This document shows positions 7,490 to 16,604 of a DNA stretch of 64,000 bases, in pieces (position 1 is the stretch's first letter; each line of letters starts with the position of its first letter). Where the stretch lies: assembly GCA_015067705.1 (NCBI GenBank), contig SVLW01000007.1, positions 1 to 64,000 on the forward strand. The letters run 5' to 3'. The notes below the pieces were generated by a model. The model had not been told where the DNA came from. It ran no database searches and saw only the letters and a list, made by a program, of their open reading frames with translations. The stretch is from Oscillospiraceae bacterium (lineage in GTDB: Bacteria > Bacillota > Clostridia > Oscillospirales > QAMX01). The position numbers were made by a program, and so were the translations under genes.

Positions 7490-9634
7490 TCAGTGAGTGT
7501 CCAGATCAAGCGCCCAGGGATGGCTCTCGAATCCGCCCTCGGAAAGCGGCGAGGGATTCTCGGCCAGCTCCCGCAGAGTCTTCATCCGCATGGCCAGGGT
7601 CACGTCCCGGCGCACTTCGTCGGTATAATAGGAATAGCCAAAGGTCTGGTTCACGCGGGCCATCTGATAGGGCATATAATGCGCCGCCCAGACTTCCGCC
7701 AGCCGCTGCCAGGGCTTCACAGCCTCGCTGAGCTCACGGACGGCCAGTTCCTTCTGCTCCTCATCGCCGGAAAGCTGGAAAACCGCAAGCTGCAGCGCTG
7801 CACGGATCTTCTTCTCATAATAAGCGGACAGCAGGCACCATGCCCGGATATCCTCCAGACAGCAGGCCAGGTCGCCGCCCCGGTATTCCGGCTCAATGGC
7901 CTGATCCAGTGCTTCCGCCACCTCGGCAAGTTCTCTGGCATTATGCCCCACGATTTCGATCACCCGGCGGGCATCCTCGGCCTCGTTCTCCTCGCCCCGC
8001 AGGATCCTCTTTGCGGTATCCATCACGCCGATGGTGCCGGAGCCCGGCATGGCAGGCGTGTCAATAAAGTGCTGAACCGTGTGGAAGCCAAAGGTGGTCA
8101 TACAGCTCTCGGGATGCCACTGGAAATCATAGTCCACCCAGTGAAGTCTCGTGACGGCGCAGATCGTCCGCACGCCCAGCTCCAGTCCGCGCAGCACCAG
8201 ATCCCCGCACACCGCGCCATACCGGCGGAGGCAAACCCGCAGGAAGTGCTCCCGGGGCAGCTCGGGATTGTAGCCCAGTCGGCCAAGGGTGGCAAACTGC
8301 AGGAAATGACGCTCGAAGTCATATTTCCATTCCATGTGCTTATGGGGAACATGCTGGAAATCCCCGGCCCAGACATAGCCGTCCGCGCCCCAATAGAAGC
8401 CCGCCACATAGGATTTCTTCATGCCGCGGATGTACTCCGCGATAAACTCCGGATCACAGCCCCGGAGCGTCTGGAAGTCGTCGTTTCGCACGGTGTAAAT
8501 CACGCGGGACTCTTCTACGTTCATGTCCTTCCATGCACCCCAAAGCTCCTCAAACTGAGGCCGGGGATGGGAATACATATGGGCATTGGAATACTTCCAG
8601 GAGATGAGCTTGTCTTTGCCCGGATATTTTTCGATAAACATCCGCTTGGCCACCTGGCCGTTTGACATATTGGTGCGGTGGATGAAGGGCAGGGGCACAT
8701 TCAGCTCCTGAATGGCTTTTAAGTAGGTATCCGCCACCCATTCCTCCGTCTCCGCGCTGTTGCCGATCAGTTCCTCGCTGTTGGAGGTGCCAAGACCGGT
8801 GAGATTCGGATAGGTGCGGATCAGGGTCTTGATGGCCTCCCGGAAATAATCCCGGATCAGGGGCTCCTGCTGACGCAGGCCCTGACGGAAGCGGTTGGAG
8901 TTGGGGATGGCCGTCTGCTCCGGCAGACCCAGACCCCGGGCAATGGCCGGCGTGATCCGCAGATTCCAGGTGATGAGATAAGTGGCGATGCCGCGGTTTT
9001 TCGCATGGGTGAAGATGAAGTCGAAGACCGTGCGGAAGCGCTCCAACTCCACATCGGAATAGGGCGTGGCCTCCGGGTATTTCGGCACCCGGAACATCAT
9101 CTCAAAGGGATTCATTGACCAGATGGAGAGGAGATTATAGCGATTCTCCGCCAAAAAATCGATATAGTCCCGCCAGAATTCGATATCCAGAACGGTTTTT
9201 TCGTTTTTCTCAAAGGGGTCGCCCTCGCCGAAGGGCTCATAGGGCCAGTTGAACTTGATGCCGCGCTTTTCAAGGAAAGGCGTGCCGTCCCGATCGGTGA
9301 TGGCGTCATAGCCCTCCAGGTCGATGATCTCGGCAAGCTCCAGAAGGCCGTACATGGCGCCGACGCGGTCGGAGGCATTCAAGTAAATTGCCTGATCCCG
9401 CACGCGGATCTGATAGGATTCGCCCGGCAGCGTGGAGGCGGCGCGGAAGCCCGCAAAAGTGAGCACCAATGCCCGCACGCTCTCGTCGCCCACAAATTCG
9501 TCCCGGCGCAGGATCGTGCTGCGGATGCCCGCCCGATCCAGTGCCGCCCGGAATTTCCGCATTCCGAAATGGATGGGATCGTCCGGTGCCGGCCCTTTTT
9601 CAAAGTGACGCAGTCTGTCCCAATAGATCAGCAT
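7490..9634 (-). CDS. GH67/GH20-like TIM-barrel glycosidase-like protein
   Basis: 714 residues, no signal peptide. The N-terminal 100 residues (VLTFAGFRAASTLPGESYQIRV, then YLNASDRVGAMYGLLELAE) look like the alpha/beta domain that precedes the barrel in GH67 alpha-glucuronidases and GH20 enzymes. A barrel region follows (EKRGIKFNWPYEPF, DYIDFLAENRYNLLSIW, ATYLITWNLRITP, TGLGTSNSEELIG) with several candidate acidic residues, then an alpha-helical C-terminal third. The exact CAZy family is not clear and catalytic residues are not assignable. Start at 9634 gives MLIYWDRLRHFEKG. It lies 11 bp behind the GHL6-like gene, clearly co-transcribed. Confidence 0.65.
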   Translation of the reverse strand: MLIYWDRLRHFEKGPAPDDPIHFGMRKFRAALDRAGIRSTILRRDEFVGDESVRALVLTFAGFRAASTLPGESYQIRVRDQAIYLNASDRVGAMYGLLELAEIIDLEGYDAITDRDGTPFLEKRGIKFNWPYEPFGEGDPFEKNEKTVLDIEFWRDYIDFLAENRYNLLSIWSMNPFEMMFRVPKYPEATPYSDVELERFRTVFDFIFTHAKNRGIATYLITWNLRITPAIARGLGLPEQTAIPNSNRFRQGLRQQEPLIRDYFREAIKTLIRTYPNLTGLGTSNSEELIGNSAETEEWVADTYLKAIQELNVPLPFIHRTNMSNGQVAKRMFIEKYPGKDKLISWKYSNAHMYSHPRPQFEELWGAWKDMNVEESRVIYTVRNDDFQTLRGCDPEFIAEYIRGMKKSYVAGFYWGADGYVWAGDFQHVPHKHMEWKYDFERHFLQFATLGRLGYNPELPREHFLRVCLRRYGAVCGDLVLRGLELGVRTICAVTRLHWVDYDFQWHPESCMTTFGFHTVQHFIDTPAMPGSGTIGVMDTAKRILRGEENEAEDARRVIEIVGHNARELAEVAEALDQAIEPEYRGGDLACCLEDIRAWCLLSAYYEKKIRAALQLAVFQLSGDEEQKELAVRELSEAVKPWQRLAEVWAAHYMPYQMARVNQTFGYSYYTDEVRRDVTLAMRMKTLRELAENPSPLSEGGFESHPWALDLDTH

Positions 9635-9645
9635 AGTCGTCCTCC

Positions 9646-11649
9646 TTAATAATCAATCACCACAGACTCAAAGAGTCCTACCTGCGGCACCGTAATAGTG
9701 ATGCGGCTGCCGTCAAATTCATAGGCAAGGTCTTCTCCGGTCACCATGCTGTATACCCGCACCGGCGGCTTCGGAATGGCCATGTTGCAGGTGACGTCCG
9801 TGGGAATGGGCTCGAAGAAAGAGTTGCCGAAGTGGCCGCTGCTATTCACCAGGCTCAAAAGCTCCGTCTTGATGTCCGGCGTGATCATCACCGCCACCTC
9901 GATCATGGGGCTGAAGTCGCCCTTCACCCGGCGGGCAGAGGCATAGCGCTCCAGAATGCCGTTCATGAACTTGAAGGAATTGGAGTATCCCTGCCGGTAG
10001 TAGAACTCACCGGCGTACCACGGCACATAGATGGCAGTTCCCTTTGCGGTATAGCCCGGCAGATCCGTGACTTGGGTGTAATAACAGCGCTCCGGCGGGC
10101 CGAAGTGAGAAGGCGGAATGAAGGAAAGATGCCGCTCCACCGCGTCCTCATACTCCTGATAGAGATAGGTGCCGTCCAGGGCAATCAGTTTCTCATCCGC
10201 GGCAAAGCCGGGCATGGGATCGTCAGAGGAAATCTTGAAGTAAGAGCCCCGGGCGTCGTCCCGCACCTGCAGGGTGCGGCGAATGCCAAGGCAGGGGAGG
10301 GCGGGAACCGTGCGGCGCTCATAATGCTCGTCGTACATGCCGGTCTCGCCGGTGGCGATGAGGGTGCCGCCCCGGGCCACAAAGTCCTCGATGAGGGCGG
10401 CGCGGGAATCGGACATATACCGATCATCCGGCAGGATCATGGTGGTATACCGGGCAAGGCCCACCGCCTCCATGCGGGAGGCATAGATCACGTCAAAGGG
10501 GAAATGCCCCTCCGTCAGTGCCCGATACCAGCCCCGGTATTCCGGCGTGGTGTGGCCGTTATGGGATTCCGGACAAATGAGCGCCACCTTGGAACAGGGC
10601 ACCACACCGTCCAGAAGCTTTTCATTCTTCTTGTGGAACTGGAACAGTTCCTGCACCCGCTTCTGGGCGCTCTTGTCCTCGGCGTTGTCAAGACGGCCGA
10701 TGAGGTAATAGTCCGGGCTGCCGCCATTGGCAAAGCCCTGCACCAGTCTAAGCGCGTGCTGTGCCGGGGAGACGGACACCAGACGAATGGGGAAGTCGAT
10801 GAAGTCCACGTCGCAGTTGGACTGGCGATAGCCGGGATAGCTCACCCGCACCGCCTTGGACTGTTCAGAACCGATATACTGCCAGTGGGGCAGACCGCGA
10901 TCCAGCGCGGTGGAGTCCTCTTCCCGCATATAGGCGCTGTCGATGGTATAGGTGTCCCGATGGATCAGAATGTCCGGGCGGATGGCGCGGATCATCTCGC
11001 ACACCCGTCTGCCGTGCTCGGCCTCGGTCTCCTTCTTGAATTCCAGATAACGGCGGTATGCCGGGTCCGCCATATCTTCCTTTTTCGGCAGTTCCATACC
11101 ATAGCGCTCCCGGAACATTCGCTTACAGTTTTCACAGTGGCAGATGCCGTGATAGACGCCGGAATAATCTCTGGTCTGATAGCCCGCCATATTGAAGTAG
11201 ATGCCGTCCACCGGCAGCTCCGTCAGAGTCTCCCGCAGGATCTCCAGCATATACTCCCGCTGGAAGCCGCCGTTGATGCAGGCGTGCACATCGCCGTTAT
11301 AATCGACGATCTCGCCGTCCACGGTGCGGTATGCCCACTCGGGATGCTGTTCGTACACTTCCCGGCGGATTTTCGAGAAGTCCGTGCGGGCGATGACCCG
11401 GATGCCCTCCCGATGACAGGCCTCGATCATATCGCGGACGCTGTCGGCCTTGAGATAGGGGCTCTGCGGATGATATTTCAGCTTGGTCGGATAGCTCGCC
11501 AGGATGCCGGAGGTGTTGATCATGGTGATCTTGGCGTCGAACTTTTTCAGTTCCGCCACATAAGTCTCCGCATCCATGTCCAGCATATCGATCTGGCGCA
11601 GATTGGTCTGGATATAGCGCCAGGGAATGTCTTGCCACCAGTATTTCAT
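9646..11649 (-). CDS. GHL6-like glycoside hydrolase with trimerisation-like domain
   Basis: 667 residues, cytoplasmic. The N-terminal barrel (FDAKITMINTSGILASYPTKL, IEACHREGIRVIARTDFSK, PVDGIYFNMAGYQTRDYSGVYHGICHCENCKRMF) matches the hypothetical glycosyl hydrolase 6 pattern, including the CHCENC cysteine cluster. Residues from about 360 (VALICPESHNG, TTMILPDDRYM, LIEDFVARGGTLIATGETG) resemble the class I glutamine-amidotransferase-like trimerisation domain of GH42-type enzymes, and a beta-rich tail ends the protein. Start MKYWWQDIPWRY behind GGAGG. It heads the operon with the GH67-like gene and glycerate kinase. The substrate is unknown; GHL6 relatives include fucosidase- and galactosidase-like proteins. 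Confidence 0.72.
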   Translation of the reverse strand: MKYWWQDIPWRYIQTNLRQIDMLDMDAETYVAELKKFDAKITMINTSGILASYPTKLKYHPQSPYLKADSVRDMIEACHREGIRVIARTDFSKIRREVYEQHPEWAYRTVDGEIVDYNGDVHACINGGFQREYMLEILRETLTELPVDGIYFNMAGYQTRDYSGVYHGICHCENCKRMFRERYGMELPKKEDMADPAYRRYLEFKKETEAEHGRRVCEMIRAIRPDILIHRDTYTIDSAYMREEDSTALDRGLPHWQYIGSEQSKAVRVSYPGYRQSNCDVDFIDFPIRLVSVSPAQHALRLVQGFANGGSPDYYLIGRLDNAEDKSAQKRVQELFQFHKKNEKLLDGVVPCSKVALICPESHNGHTTPEYRGWYRALTEGHFPFDVIYASRMEAVGLARYTTMILPDDRYMSDSRAALIEDFVARGGTLIATGETGMYDEHYERRTVPALPCLGIRRTLQVRDDARGSYFKISSDDPMPGFAADEKLIALDGTYLYQEYEDAVERHLSFIPPSHFGPPERCYYTQVTDLPGYTAKGTAIYVPWYAGEFYYRQGYSNSFKFMNGILERYASARRVKGDFSPMIEVAVMITPDIKTELLSLVNSSGHFGNSFFEPIPTDVTCNMAIPKPPVRVYSMVTGEDLAYEFDGSRITITVPQVGLFESVVIDY

Positions 11650-11678
11650 AATAACCTCCCAAAAGTATTTCTATCTTC

Positions 11679-11707
11679 ATTGTACTGTCCTGTTCCCGGA
11701 AAGTCAA
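11679..11707 (-). promoter_or_regulatory. Promoter of the GHL6-GH67-like-glycerate kinase operon
   Basis: On the minus strand: TTGACT, 17-bp spacer, TACAAT, 30 bp before the GHL6-like start and directly after the upstream terminator. Confidence 0.72.
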
Positions 11708-11720
11708 TAAAAAGGCAGAG

Positions 11721-11762
11721 AGAAGAAAAACCGCAGGAAATCCCTTGGATTTCCTGCGGTTT
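11721..11762 (-). terminator. Terminator after the GNAT gene
   Basis: Perfect 15-bp stem AACCGCAGGAAATCC/GGATTTCCTGCGGTT with 3-nt loop; on the minus strand TTTTTCTTC follows. Separates the GH31-GNAT unit from the next operon. Confidence 0.9.
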
Positions 11763-11768
11763 GCAGTG

Positions 11769-12215
11769 TCAGGTATTGATCGTGAAAAGCTGATCCGTGG
11801 TGCCGTAAATCGTGGGGAACTCCCCGATTTTCTGGAACCCGTATTTTTCATAAAGTCCCTGCTCGCCGCTCATGAGATACACTTTCGGGAAGGTGCGCTC
11901 ACGGGCATAGGCCAGCACGCAGCGGATCAAAAACTGCGACAGCCGCTGTCCGCGGAATTTCTCATCGATAAAGACAAATCCGATGAACGGCGCATAGTCA
12001 TAACCCTCTATCAGCTCGTCTTTCTCGAAAAGTGTGCAGTATCCCGCCACTTCGCCGCCATCCAGCAGAATGAATACGCGCTCCCAGGGCAGGAATTCGC
12101 CCTGCCGCATGCGCTTTGCCAGCACAGGGCCGGCCTTCCACGAACAGGCGTCGGCATATGTGATCAATTTTTCCCAGTGCTCATGACCGGGGGTCATGGG
12201 ATATACTTCCAGCAT
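11769..12215 (-). CDS. GNAT-family N-acetyltransferase
   Basis: 148 residues. The acetyl-CoA binding core is visible: AGYCTLFEKDEL, GFVFIDEKFRGQRLSQFLIRCVLAYARE (the R-G-x-x-L loop replaces the usual Q/R-x-x-G-x-G/A), and the late EKYGFQKIGEFPTIYG characteristic of the GNAT C-terminus. It starts 15 bp after the GH31 stop, so the two are probably co-transcribed. Substrate unknown. Confidence 0.82.
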   Translation of the reverse strand: MLEVYPMTPGHEHWEKLITYADACSWKAGPVLAKRMRQGEFLPWERVFILLDGGEVAGYCTLFEKDELIEGYDYAPFIGFVFIDEKFRGQRLSQFLIRCVLAYARERTFPKVYLMSGEQGLYEKYGFQKIGEFPTIYGTTDQLFTINT

Positions 12216-12230
12216 AGGAACCCGACTCCT

Positions 12231-14222
12231 TTAGATCGTGAAACGCAGTGCGCCGGACTTCTTTAAGTACACCGGGCAGCGCTCCAGCGGGGCATCCGCC
12301 AGAATGGTCTGGCCGCCGGCATATTCCTCGCCGGTGTGGGCGTCGATCCAGGTCTCGCCCGCCGGGAGATAGACCTCACGCTGCCGCTGACCCAGCTCGA
12401 ACACCGGGCAGACCAGCACGTCGTCGCCGTACATCATCTGGTCCTCTACGCCGATGGTCTTGGCATCGCACGGGAAATCGTAGTAAAGCGGACGGATGAC
12501 CGGGGCGCCGGTCTCGGCGGTTTTCTTCATAGTGGCGGCGGTGTAGGGACGCATCTCCTCACGCAGGAAGAGGTACTTCTTCAGGATCTCGTACACTTCC
12601 TCGCCATAGCTCCAGACTTCGTTGGGGCCGCCGGTGTGGGCCTTGGAGGTGATGCCGGAGGGCTTGCCGTTCTTGCGGTCGCCGTGGAGACGGAACACCG
12701 GGCAGAACAGACCGAACTGGAACCAACGCACCAGAAGCTCCCGGAAAGCGGGATCATTCTGGTCGCCGCCGTCAAAGCCGCCGATGTCGGAGGTCCACCA
12801 CGGAATACCGGACATGGCCATGGAAAGGCCGGAGGTGAACTGCTCACGGAAGGAGCGGAAGGTGGTGTCCGTGTCGCCGGACCAGACCAGAGCGCCGTAG
12901 CGCTGGCTGCCTGCCCAGGCACAGCGCAGCAGGTTTAAGGGATTCTCCATGCCCTCTGCCTGCATGCCCTCATAGAAGGTCTGGGCATAGACCAGCGGGA
13001 AGATGTTGCCCACTGCCAGGTCGGAACCCATGGCATAACGATAGTTATCAAAGTCATAGACCGCATACTCCGGCTCGGCCTCATCCAGCCAGAAGATCTG
13101 GATTCCCTTGTCGAAGTAGTTCTTCTTGATGATGCTCCACACATACTTGCGGGCCTCGGGATTGGTGGGGTCAAAGGGCACGGTCTCGCCGCAGAAGGTC
13201 ATGGCGATACGCACGCCGCGCTCGGTGCGGATCAGATAACCGTTTTCCAGCATCTCCCGATAGTTCTCGCTGCGGGTGTCCACATAGGGCCATACGGAGA
13301 CCATGAGCTTGATGCCCATTTCCTCCAGTTCTTTCACCATGGCGTCGGGATCCGGCCACTCGCTCTCGTCAAAGCGCCAGTCGCCCTGCATGGGCCAGTG
13401 GAAGAAATCGGACACGATGACGTCCATGGGCAGGCCCAGGGACTTGTGCTTGCGGGCAACTTCCATCAGCTCGTCCTGGGTCTGATAGCGCAGCTTGCAC
13501 TGCCAATAGCCCATGCCGTAATCCGGCATCATGGGTGCATGGCCGGTGGCGTCGGCGTAGGCAGACATGATATCGGCGGGGGTGTCGCCCACGGTGATCC
13601 AATAGTCCAGGGTCTTGGTGCTGGATGCCACCCATTCGGTGATGTTGCGGGAGAAGGTCACGCGGCCGATGGAGGGATTATTCCAGAGGAAGCCATAGCC
13701 GTTGGTGGAAATATAGAAGGGGACGGAAGCCTGAGAATTGCGGTGGGCAAGCTCCAAGGTGCAGCCCATCTTGTCAATGAGACCGTCCTGATACTGACCC
13801 ATACCGAAGATATGCTCGTCGGGATTGGGCTCAAAGCGCATATGCAGCTCATAGTCGCCGCCGCGATGGGGCACAAAGTCACGGCCCTTGATCTCCAGGG
13901 CGCTGATGGTCTCAAAGCCCTTGGTGCGGGTGCGCCAGCGTTCCTTTAAGAGCAGCTTGCCGTCTGCATCCTCCAGCGTGATGAGGCCGACTTTGGAGAC
14001 CTTGGCCACGATCTTGCCGTTGCGGATCCGGGCGCCGTTTTCGCCGATCTCGATCTCGGTTTCCACCGCGGGAACGGGCAGCAGTGCCCAGTCATCGGCG
14101 GGCATCTCCAGCATATGCGTGGCACGCACGCGGAAGCTGTTCTTCCCCCAGGGCTCGATCCAGACCTGTTCCGTATCGTTACGAATCATCAGACGATTGC
14201 CGTCTTTTTTCAGAATAGCCAT
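12231..14222 (-). CDS. GH31 alpha-glycosidase (alpha-xylosidase-like)
   Basis: 663-residue cytoplasmic retaining glycosidase. An N-terminal beta-sandwich (to about 230) is followed by the barrel with GYWQCKLRYQTQDELMEVA, the nucleophile motif FWLDEAEPEY (Asp near 380) and the acid/base motif WSGDTDTTFRSF (Asp near 450), then GLSMAMSGIPWWTSDIGGF and C-terminal beta domains. The WLDEAEPE context and length fit YicI-like alpha-xylosidases or related alpha-glucosidases, with xyloglucan- or isoprimeverose-derived oligosaccharides as plausible substrates. Start ATG behind AAGGAGG. It is first gene of a minus-strand unit with a GNAT gene and has its own promoter. Confidence 0.9.
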   Translation of the reverse strand: MAILKKDGNRLMIRNDTEQVWIEPWGKNSFRVRATHMLEMPADDWALLPVPAVETEIEIGENGARIRNGKIVAKVSKVGLITLEDADGKLLLKERWRTRTKGFETISALEIKGRDFVPHRGGDYELHMRFEPNPDEHIFGMGQYQDGLIDKMGCTLELAHRNSQASVPFYISTNGYGFLWNNPSIGRVTFSRNITEWVASSTKTLDYWITVGDTPADIMSAYADATGHAPMMPDYGMGYWQCKLRYQTQDELMEVARKHKSLGLPMDVIVSDFFHWPMQGDWRFDESEWPDPDAMVKELEEMGIKLMVSVWPYVDTRSENYREMLENGYLIRTERGVRIAMTFCGETVPFDPTNPEARKYVWSIIKKNYFDKGIQIFWLDEAEPEYAVYDFDNYRYAMGSDLAVGNIFPLVYAQTFYEGMQAEGMENPLNLLRCAWAGSQRYGALVWSGDTDTTFRSFREQFTSGLSMAMSGIPWWTSDIGGFDGGDQNDPAFRELLVRWFQFGLFCPVFRLHGDRKNGKPSGITSKAHTGGPNEVWSYGEEVYEILKKYLFLREEMRPYTAATMKKTAETGAPVIRPLYYDFPCDAKTIGVEDQMMYGDDVLVCPVFELGQRQREVYLPAGETWIDAHTGEEYAGGQTILADAPLERCPVYLKKSGALRFTI

Positions 14223-14258
14223 ATGGGAAAACCTCCTTGGTTTTACTTTACTGGTTCT

Positions 14259-14287
14259 ATGGTAACAAAAGAAAAGTGCTCTGTCAA
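14259..14287 (-). promoter_or_regulatory. Promoter of the GH31 gene
   Basis: Minus strand TTGACA, 17-bp spacer, TACCAT, upstream of the GH31 RBS in the divergent intergenic region. Confidence 0.7.
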
Positions 14288-14321
14288 TTCATTCGGGAAA
14301 ACGTGCAAAAATATTTCCAAA

Positions 14322-14350
14322 TAGACAGAAGAAAGGAACTCTGCTATACT
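14322..14350 (+). promoter_or_regulatory. Promoter of the SLH-transglutaminase gene
   Basis: TAGACA, 17-bp spacer, TATACT, about 29 bp before the ATG at 14379; diverges from the GH31 promoter. Confidence 0.68.
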
Positions 14351-14378
14351 GAAGACAACTGAGAGAAGGAGAGATACT

Positions 14379-16337
14379 ATGCGGCGATTTATGGCAGTTT
14401 GTCTGGCTCTTCTGGTGCTTTTGTCTCTGCAGGTTCCGTCCCATGCCGTGAACCGGGAGGCAGAGACAGCGGCGGAGACACTCTATCAAAAGGGACTTTT
14501 CCGGGGCACCGGTACGGATCCCTCTGCCCCGCCGGTCTTTGAACTGGAGCGGGTGCCCTCCCGCACGGAGGCCATCACCATGCTGGTGCGCCTGTTGGGC
14601 GCAGAAGAGGAGGCGCTCTCCGGCGCCTGGCCCATGCCCTTCCGGGATGTGGAGGACTGGGCCCGGCCCTATGTGGGCTATGCCTATGCCCACGGCCTCA
14701 CCGCCGGTACCTCTGCCGCCGCCTATGGCGGCGACGCCCCGGTGACGGCGGCGCAGTATCTCACCTTCATGCTCCGCGTTCTGGGGTATGAGAGCGGCCG
14801 GGACTTTGCCTGGGATCGCGCCTGGGACTTCGCCGATGAGATCGGCCTGACGGACGGCCGCTATACGGCGGCAAATGACGCCGCCTTCACCCGGGGCGAC
14901 GCGGCCATCGTATCCCTGGCCCTCTATGAACGGCAGCAGTCCGGCGTCTCCGCCGGTACGGCGGAGTGGACCCATGAGGATGTGATGACCCGTACCCTGG
15001 ATGACGCCGCCATTGCAAAGCTGCAGCGCATTGCGCTGCCCCGCCTGAAAGACGCTATTTCCACTTACGGCGACTTCGCCGCATGGGCCGCGGGGCAGAC
15101 GGCGGAATACCGCCGGGAGAGCGGCGACCGCTCCGGCGCGGGGGTGCTCTTTGATGCGGCGCTTCAGTATGTATTCACCGAGGAGTATCTTTGCAGCAAT
15201 ATGCTCGCCGCCCTGGCGGTTTACTGCCTGGAAGATGATTATGAAGGCATCGGGATCCTGGCGGGCCTTGCCTATGACGAGCAGTGGCAGGGCGTACTTG
15301 CCGGAAATTATATCCCGGTGGCGGGCGGGTATCTGGTGCTGCCCGCCGGCGGCGCGGCAGAGCTCTCCCGCCGCCACGGCACGGAGAGCATGACCTTCCG
15401 CGCCGGCAGTGTGGAGCGGCTTGCAGACGCTGCCGCGCTCCTGCCGTCCGGATGGGATCTGGGCCAGCTCTGGCAGATCTCCACCTCGGACAGCCGCTAT
15501 TTCGCCTTTAGCAAGGGTGCGCTGCTCCCGGAGGAACGCGCCGACACGCGCCTGCTCTATGAAAACCCCGAGGCCGCCCTCCGGCGAACGTCTCTGGATC
15601 AATCCACCTTCGGCTTCGCCACCCCGGCGGAGACCGCCACCGCCCTGACGCCCGCCTCCGGCCTGGCCCTCAGCCGGGGCAGCATCGACCAGGCGGCGGC
15701 CGAGGTAAACACCATGGCGGACTTCTTCGCCTATCTTTACTACAGCGGGTTCCACGCCTATGGCAGCGATCTCTATCTGGACGATCGGGAAAGCGGTCTC
15801 AACTGGCATTTCAACTGCCTGCCGGAGCGGGTGTTTGCCGATAACGCCGGCAACTGCGGCGGCACCGCCGGTCTCGCCGCGTATCTTCTGGACGGCGATT
15901 ATGACGAGGTGGGCCTCATCGGCATCACCTTCGCCGCCGGGGAAGGCGGCGGCCACGTCATCAACTATGTGCGCGACGGCGGGCGATACTATGTGTTCGA
16001 CCCGGTGAATCTGGTCTCCGGCGGCTTTGACGCCCGGGGCCTGAATCTCCAGAGCGCCGCCACACTGGAGGCGGCGGCGGAAAAATGGGCTGCGCGCAGC
16101 CACTGGACAGAAAAACTCATGATGGCCTATGAGAGCACCACCGGCGATTCCCCCGTGGGCTGGGGCGAAACCAATGTGACCTTCATGTTCCAGAATGATA
16201 AGGCCAATATGCGTATCCTTCTGGAAACCGAAAGTCAGGGCTATCAGTTTGTCCTGCAAAGCGGCAAGGATGACCTGCGCGCCGCCATCGAGGCCGCCCG
16301 TGCCCGCGGAAAGAGCGGCGTTTATGACCCGAACTGA
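14379..16337 (+). CDS. Secreted SLH-domain protein with transglutaminase-like domain
   Basis: 652 residues. A signal peptide (RFMAVCLALLVLLSLQVPSHA) is followed by three degenerate S-layer-homology repeats to about residue 190 (AETLYQKGLFRGTG...SRTEAITMLVRLLG; FRDVEDWARPYVGYAYAHGLTAG; AWDFADEIGLTDG). A middle region of unknown fold follows, and near 480-560 a transglutaminase/protease-like core with ordered Cys (GNCGGTAGLAAYLL), His (GGHVINYV) and Asp (YYVFDPVNL). SLH repeats usually hold proteins on pyruvylated secondary wall polymer, and a CsaB domain protein is encoded at 29.6 kb. It may be a wall-bound peptidase or cross-linker. RBS GAGAGAAGGAGAG. Confidence 0.82.
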   Translation: MRRFMAVCLALLVLLSLQVPSHAVNREAETAAETLYQKGLFRGTGTDPSAPPVFELERVPSRTEAITMLVRLLGAEEEALSGAWPMPFRDVEDWARPYVGYAYAHGLTAGTSAAAYGGDAPVTAAQYLTFMLRVLGYESGRDFAWDRAWDFADEIGLTDGRYTAANDAAFTRGDAAIVSLALYERQQSGVSAGTAEWTHEDVMTRTLDDAAIAKLQRIALPRLKDAISTYGDFAAWAAGQTAEYRRESGDRSGAGVLFDAALQYVFTEEYLCSNMLAALAVYCLEDDYEGIGILAGLAYDEQWQGVLAGNYIPVAGGYLVLPAGGAAELSRRHGTESMTFRAGSVERLADAAALLPSGWDLGQLWQISTSDSRYFAFSKGALLPEERADTRLLYENPEAALRRTSLDQSTFGFATPAETATALTPASGLALSRGSIDQAAAEVNTMADFFAYLYYSGFHAYGSDLYLDDRESGLNWHFNCLPERVFADNAGNCGGTAGLAAYLLDGDYDEVGLIGITFAAGEGGGHVINYVRDGGRYYVFDPVNLVSGGFDARGLNLQSAATLEAAAEKWAARSHWTEKLMMAYESTTGDSPVGWGETNVTFMFQNDKANMRILLETESQGYQFVLQSGKDDLRAAIEAARARGKSGVYDPN

Positions 16338-16343
16338 CAAGAA

Positions 16344-16385
16344 ATCCCCGGTAAAACCAACACGGTTTTACCGGGGATCATTTTA
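16344..16385. terminator. Bidirectional terminator
   Basis: 15-bp perfect stem ATCCCCGGTAAAACC/GGTTTTACCGGGGAT between convergent genes, with T-rich sequence on both outer sides. Confidence 0.88.
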
Positions 16386-16604
16386 TGCCCGGGGGAAGAG
16401 GCCGGAGCCCAGGATCATGGCCTCCGCCTTTTCTTTCATGATGAGCTTTTCCATACCGTTTTTCAGGGTATCAAGCTCCTCTGCCGTCACGTCGCAGGAG
16501 AGGATCTCCCGAATCACGGCGGCAGGGTCTTTTTCAAAACGCTCCATGCGCTGCGGCTCGCTTTTCAGTGCCGCGTACAGTTCCCGTATCTCCATGGCGC
16601 TCAC
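16383..16604 (-). CDS. Small Nif11-like helical protein B
   Basis: 73 residues (GTG at 16604 overlapping the upstream stop by 4 bp, or ATG at 16595 giving 70). Sequence ALKSEPQRMERFEKDPAAVIREILSCDVTAEELDTLKNGMEKLI aligns by eye with its neighbour (DP..aKEF.dDPiatvekLLG.dLp.EqLekIvdGvkaKI). This resembles Nif11/NHLP leader-like helical domains, but with no modifying enzyme nearby. Cytoplasmic, single Cys. Function unknown. Confidence 0.7.
   Translation of the reverse strand: MSAMEIRELYAALKSEPQRMERFEKDPAAVIREILSCDVTAEELDTLKNGMEKLIMKEKAEAMILGSGLFPRA

Noticed and set aside
6323-8665. 780-codon plus-strand ORF antisense to glycerate kinase and the GH67-like gene
   Set aside because: Low-complexity His/Gln/Arg-rich translation, no RBS, and it overlaps well-supported genes; a shadow of G+C-rich third positions.
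9832-11793. 653-codon plus-strand ORF antisense to the GHL6-like gene
   Set aside because: Shadow ORF with no start signal or family motifs, covering a strongly supported gene.
14289-16340. 683-codon minus-strand ORF antisense to the SLH protein
   Set aside because: Shadow of the SLH-transglutaminase gene, which has a signal peptide, promoter and RBS on the other strand.
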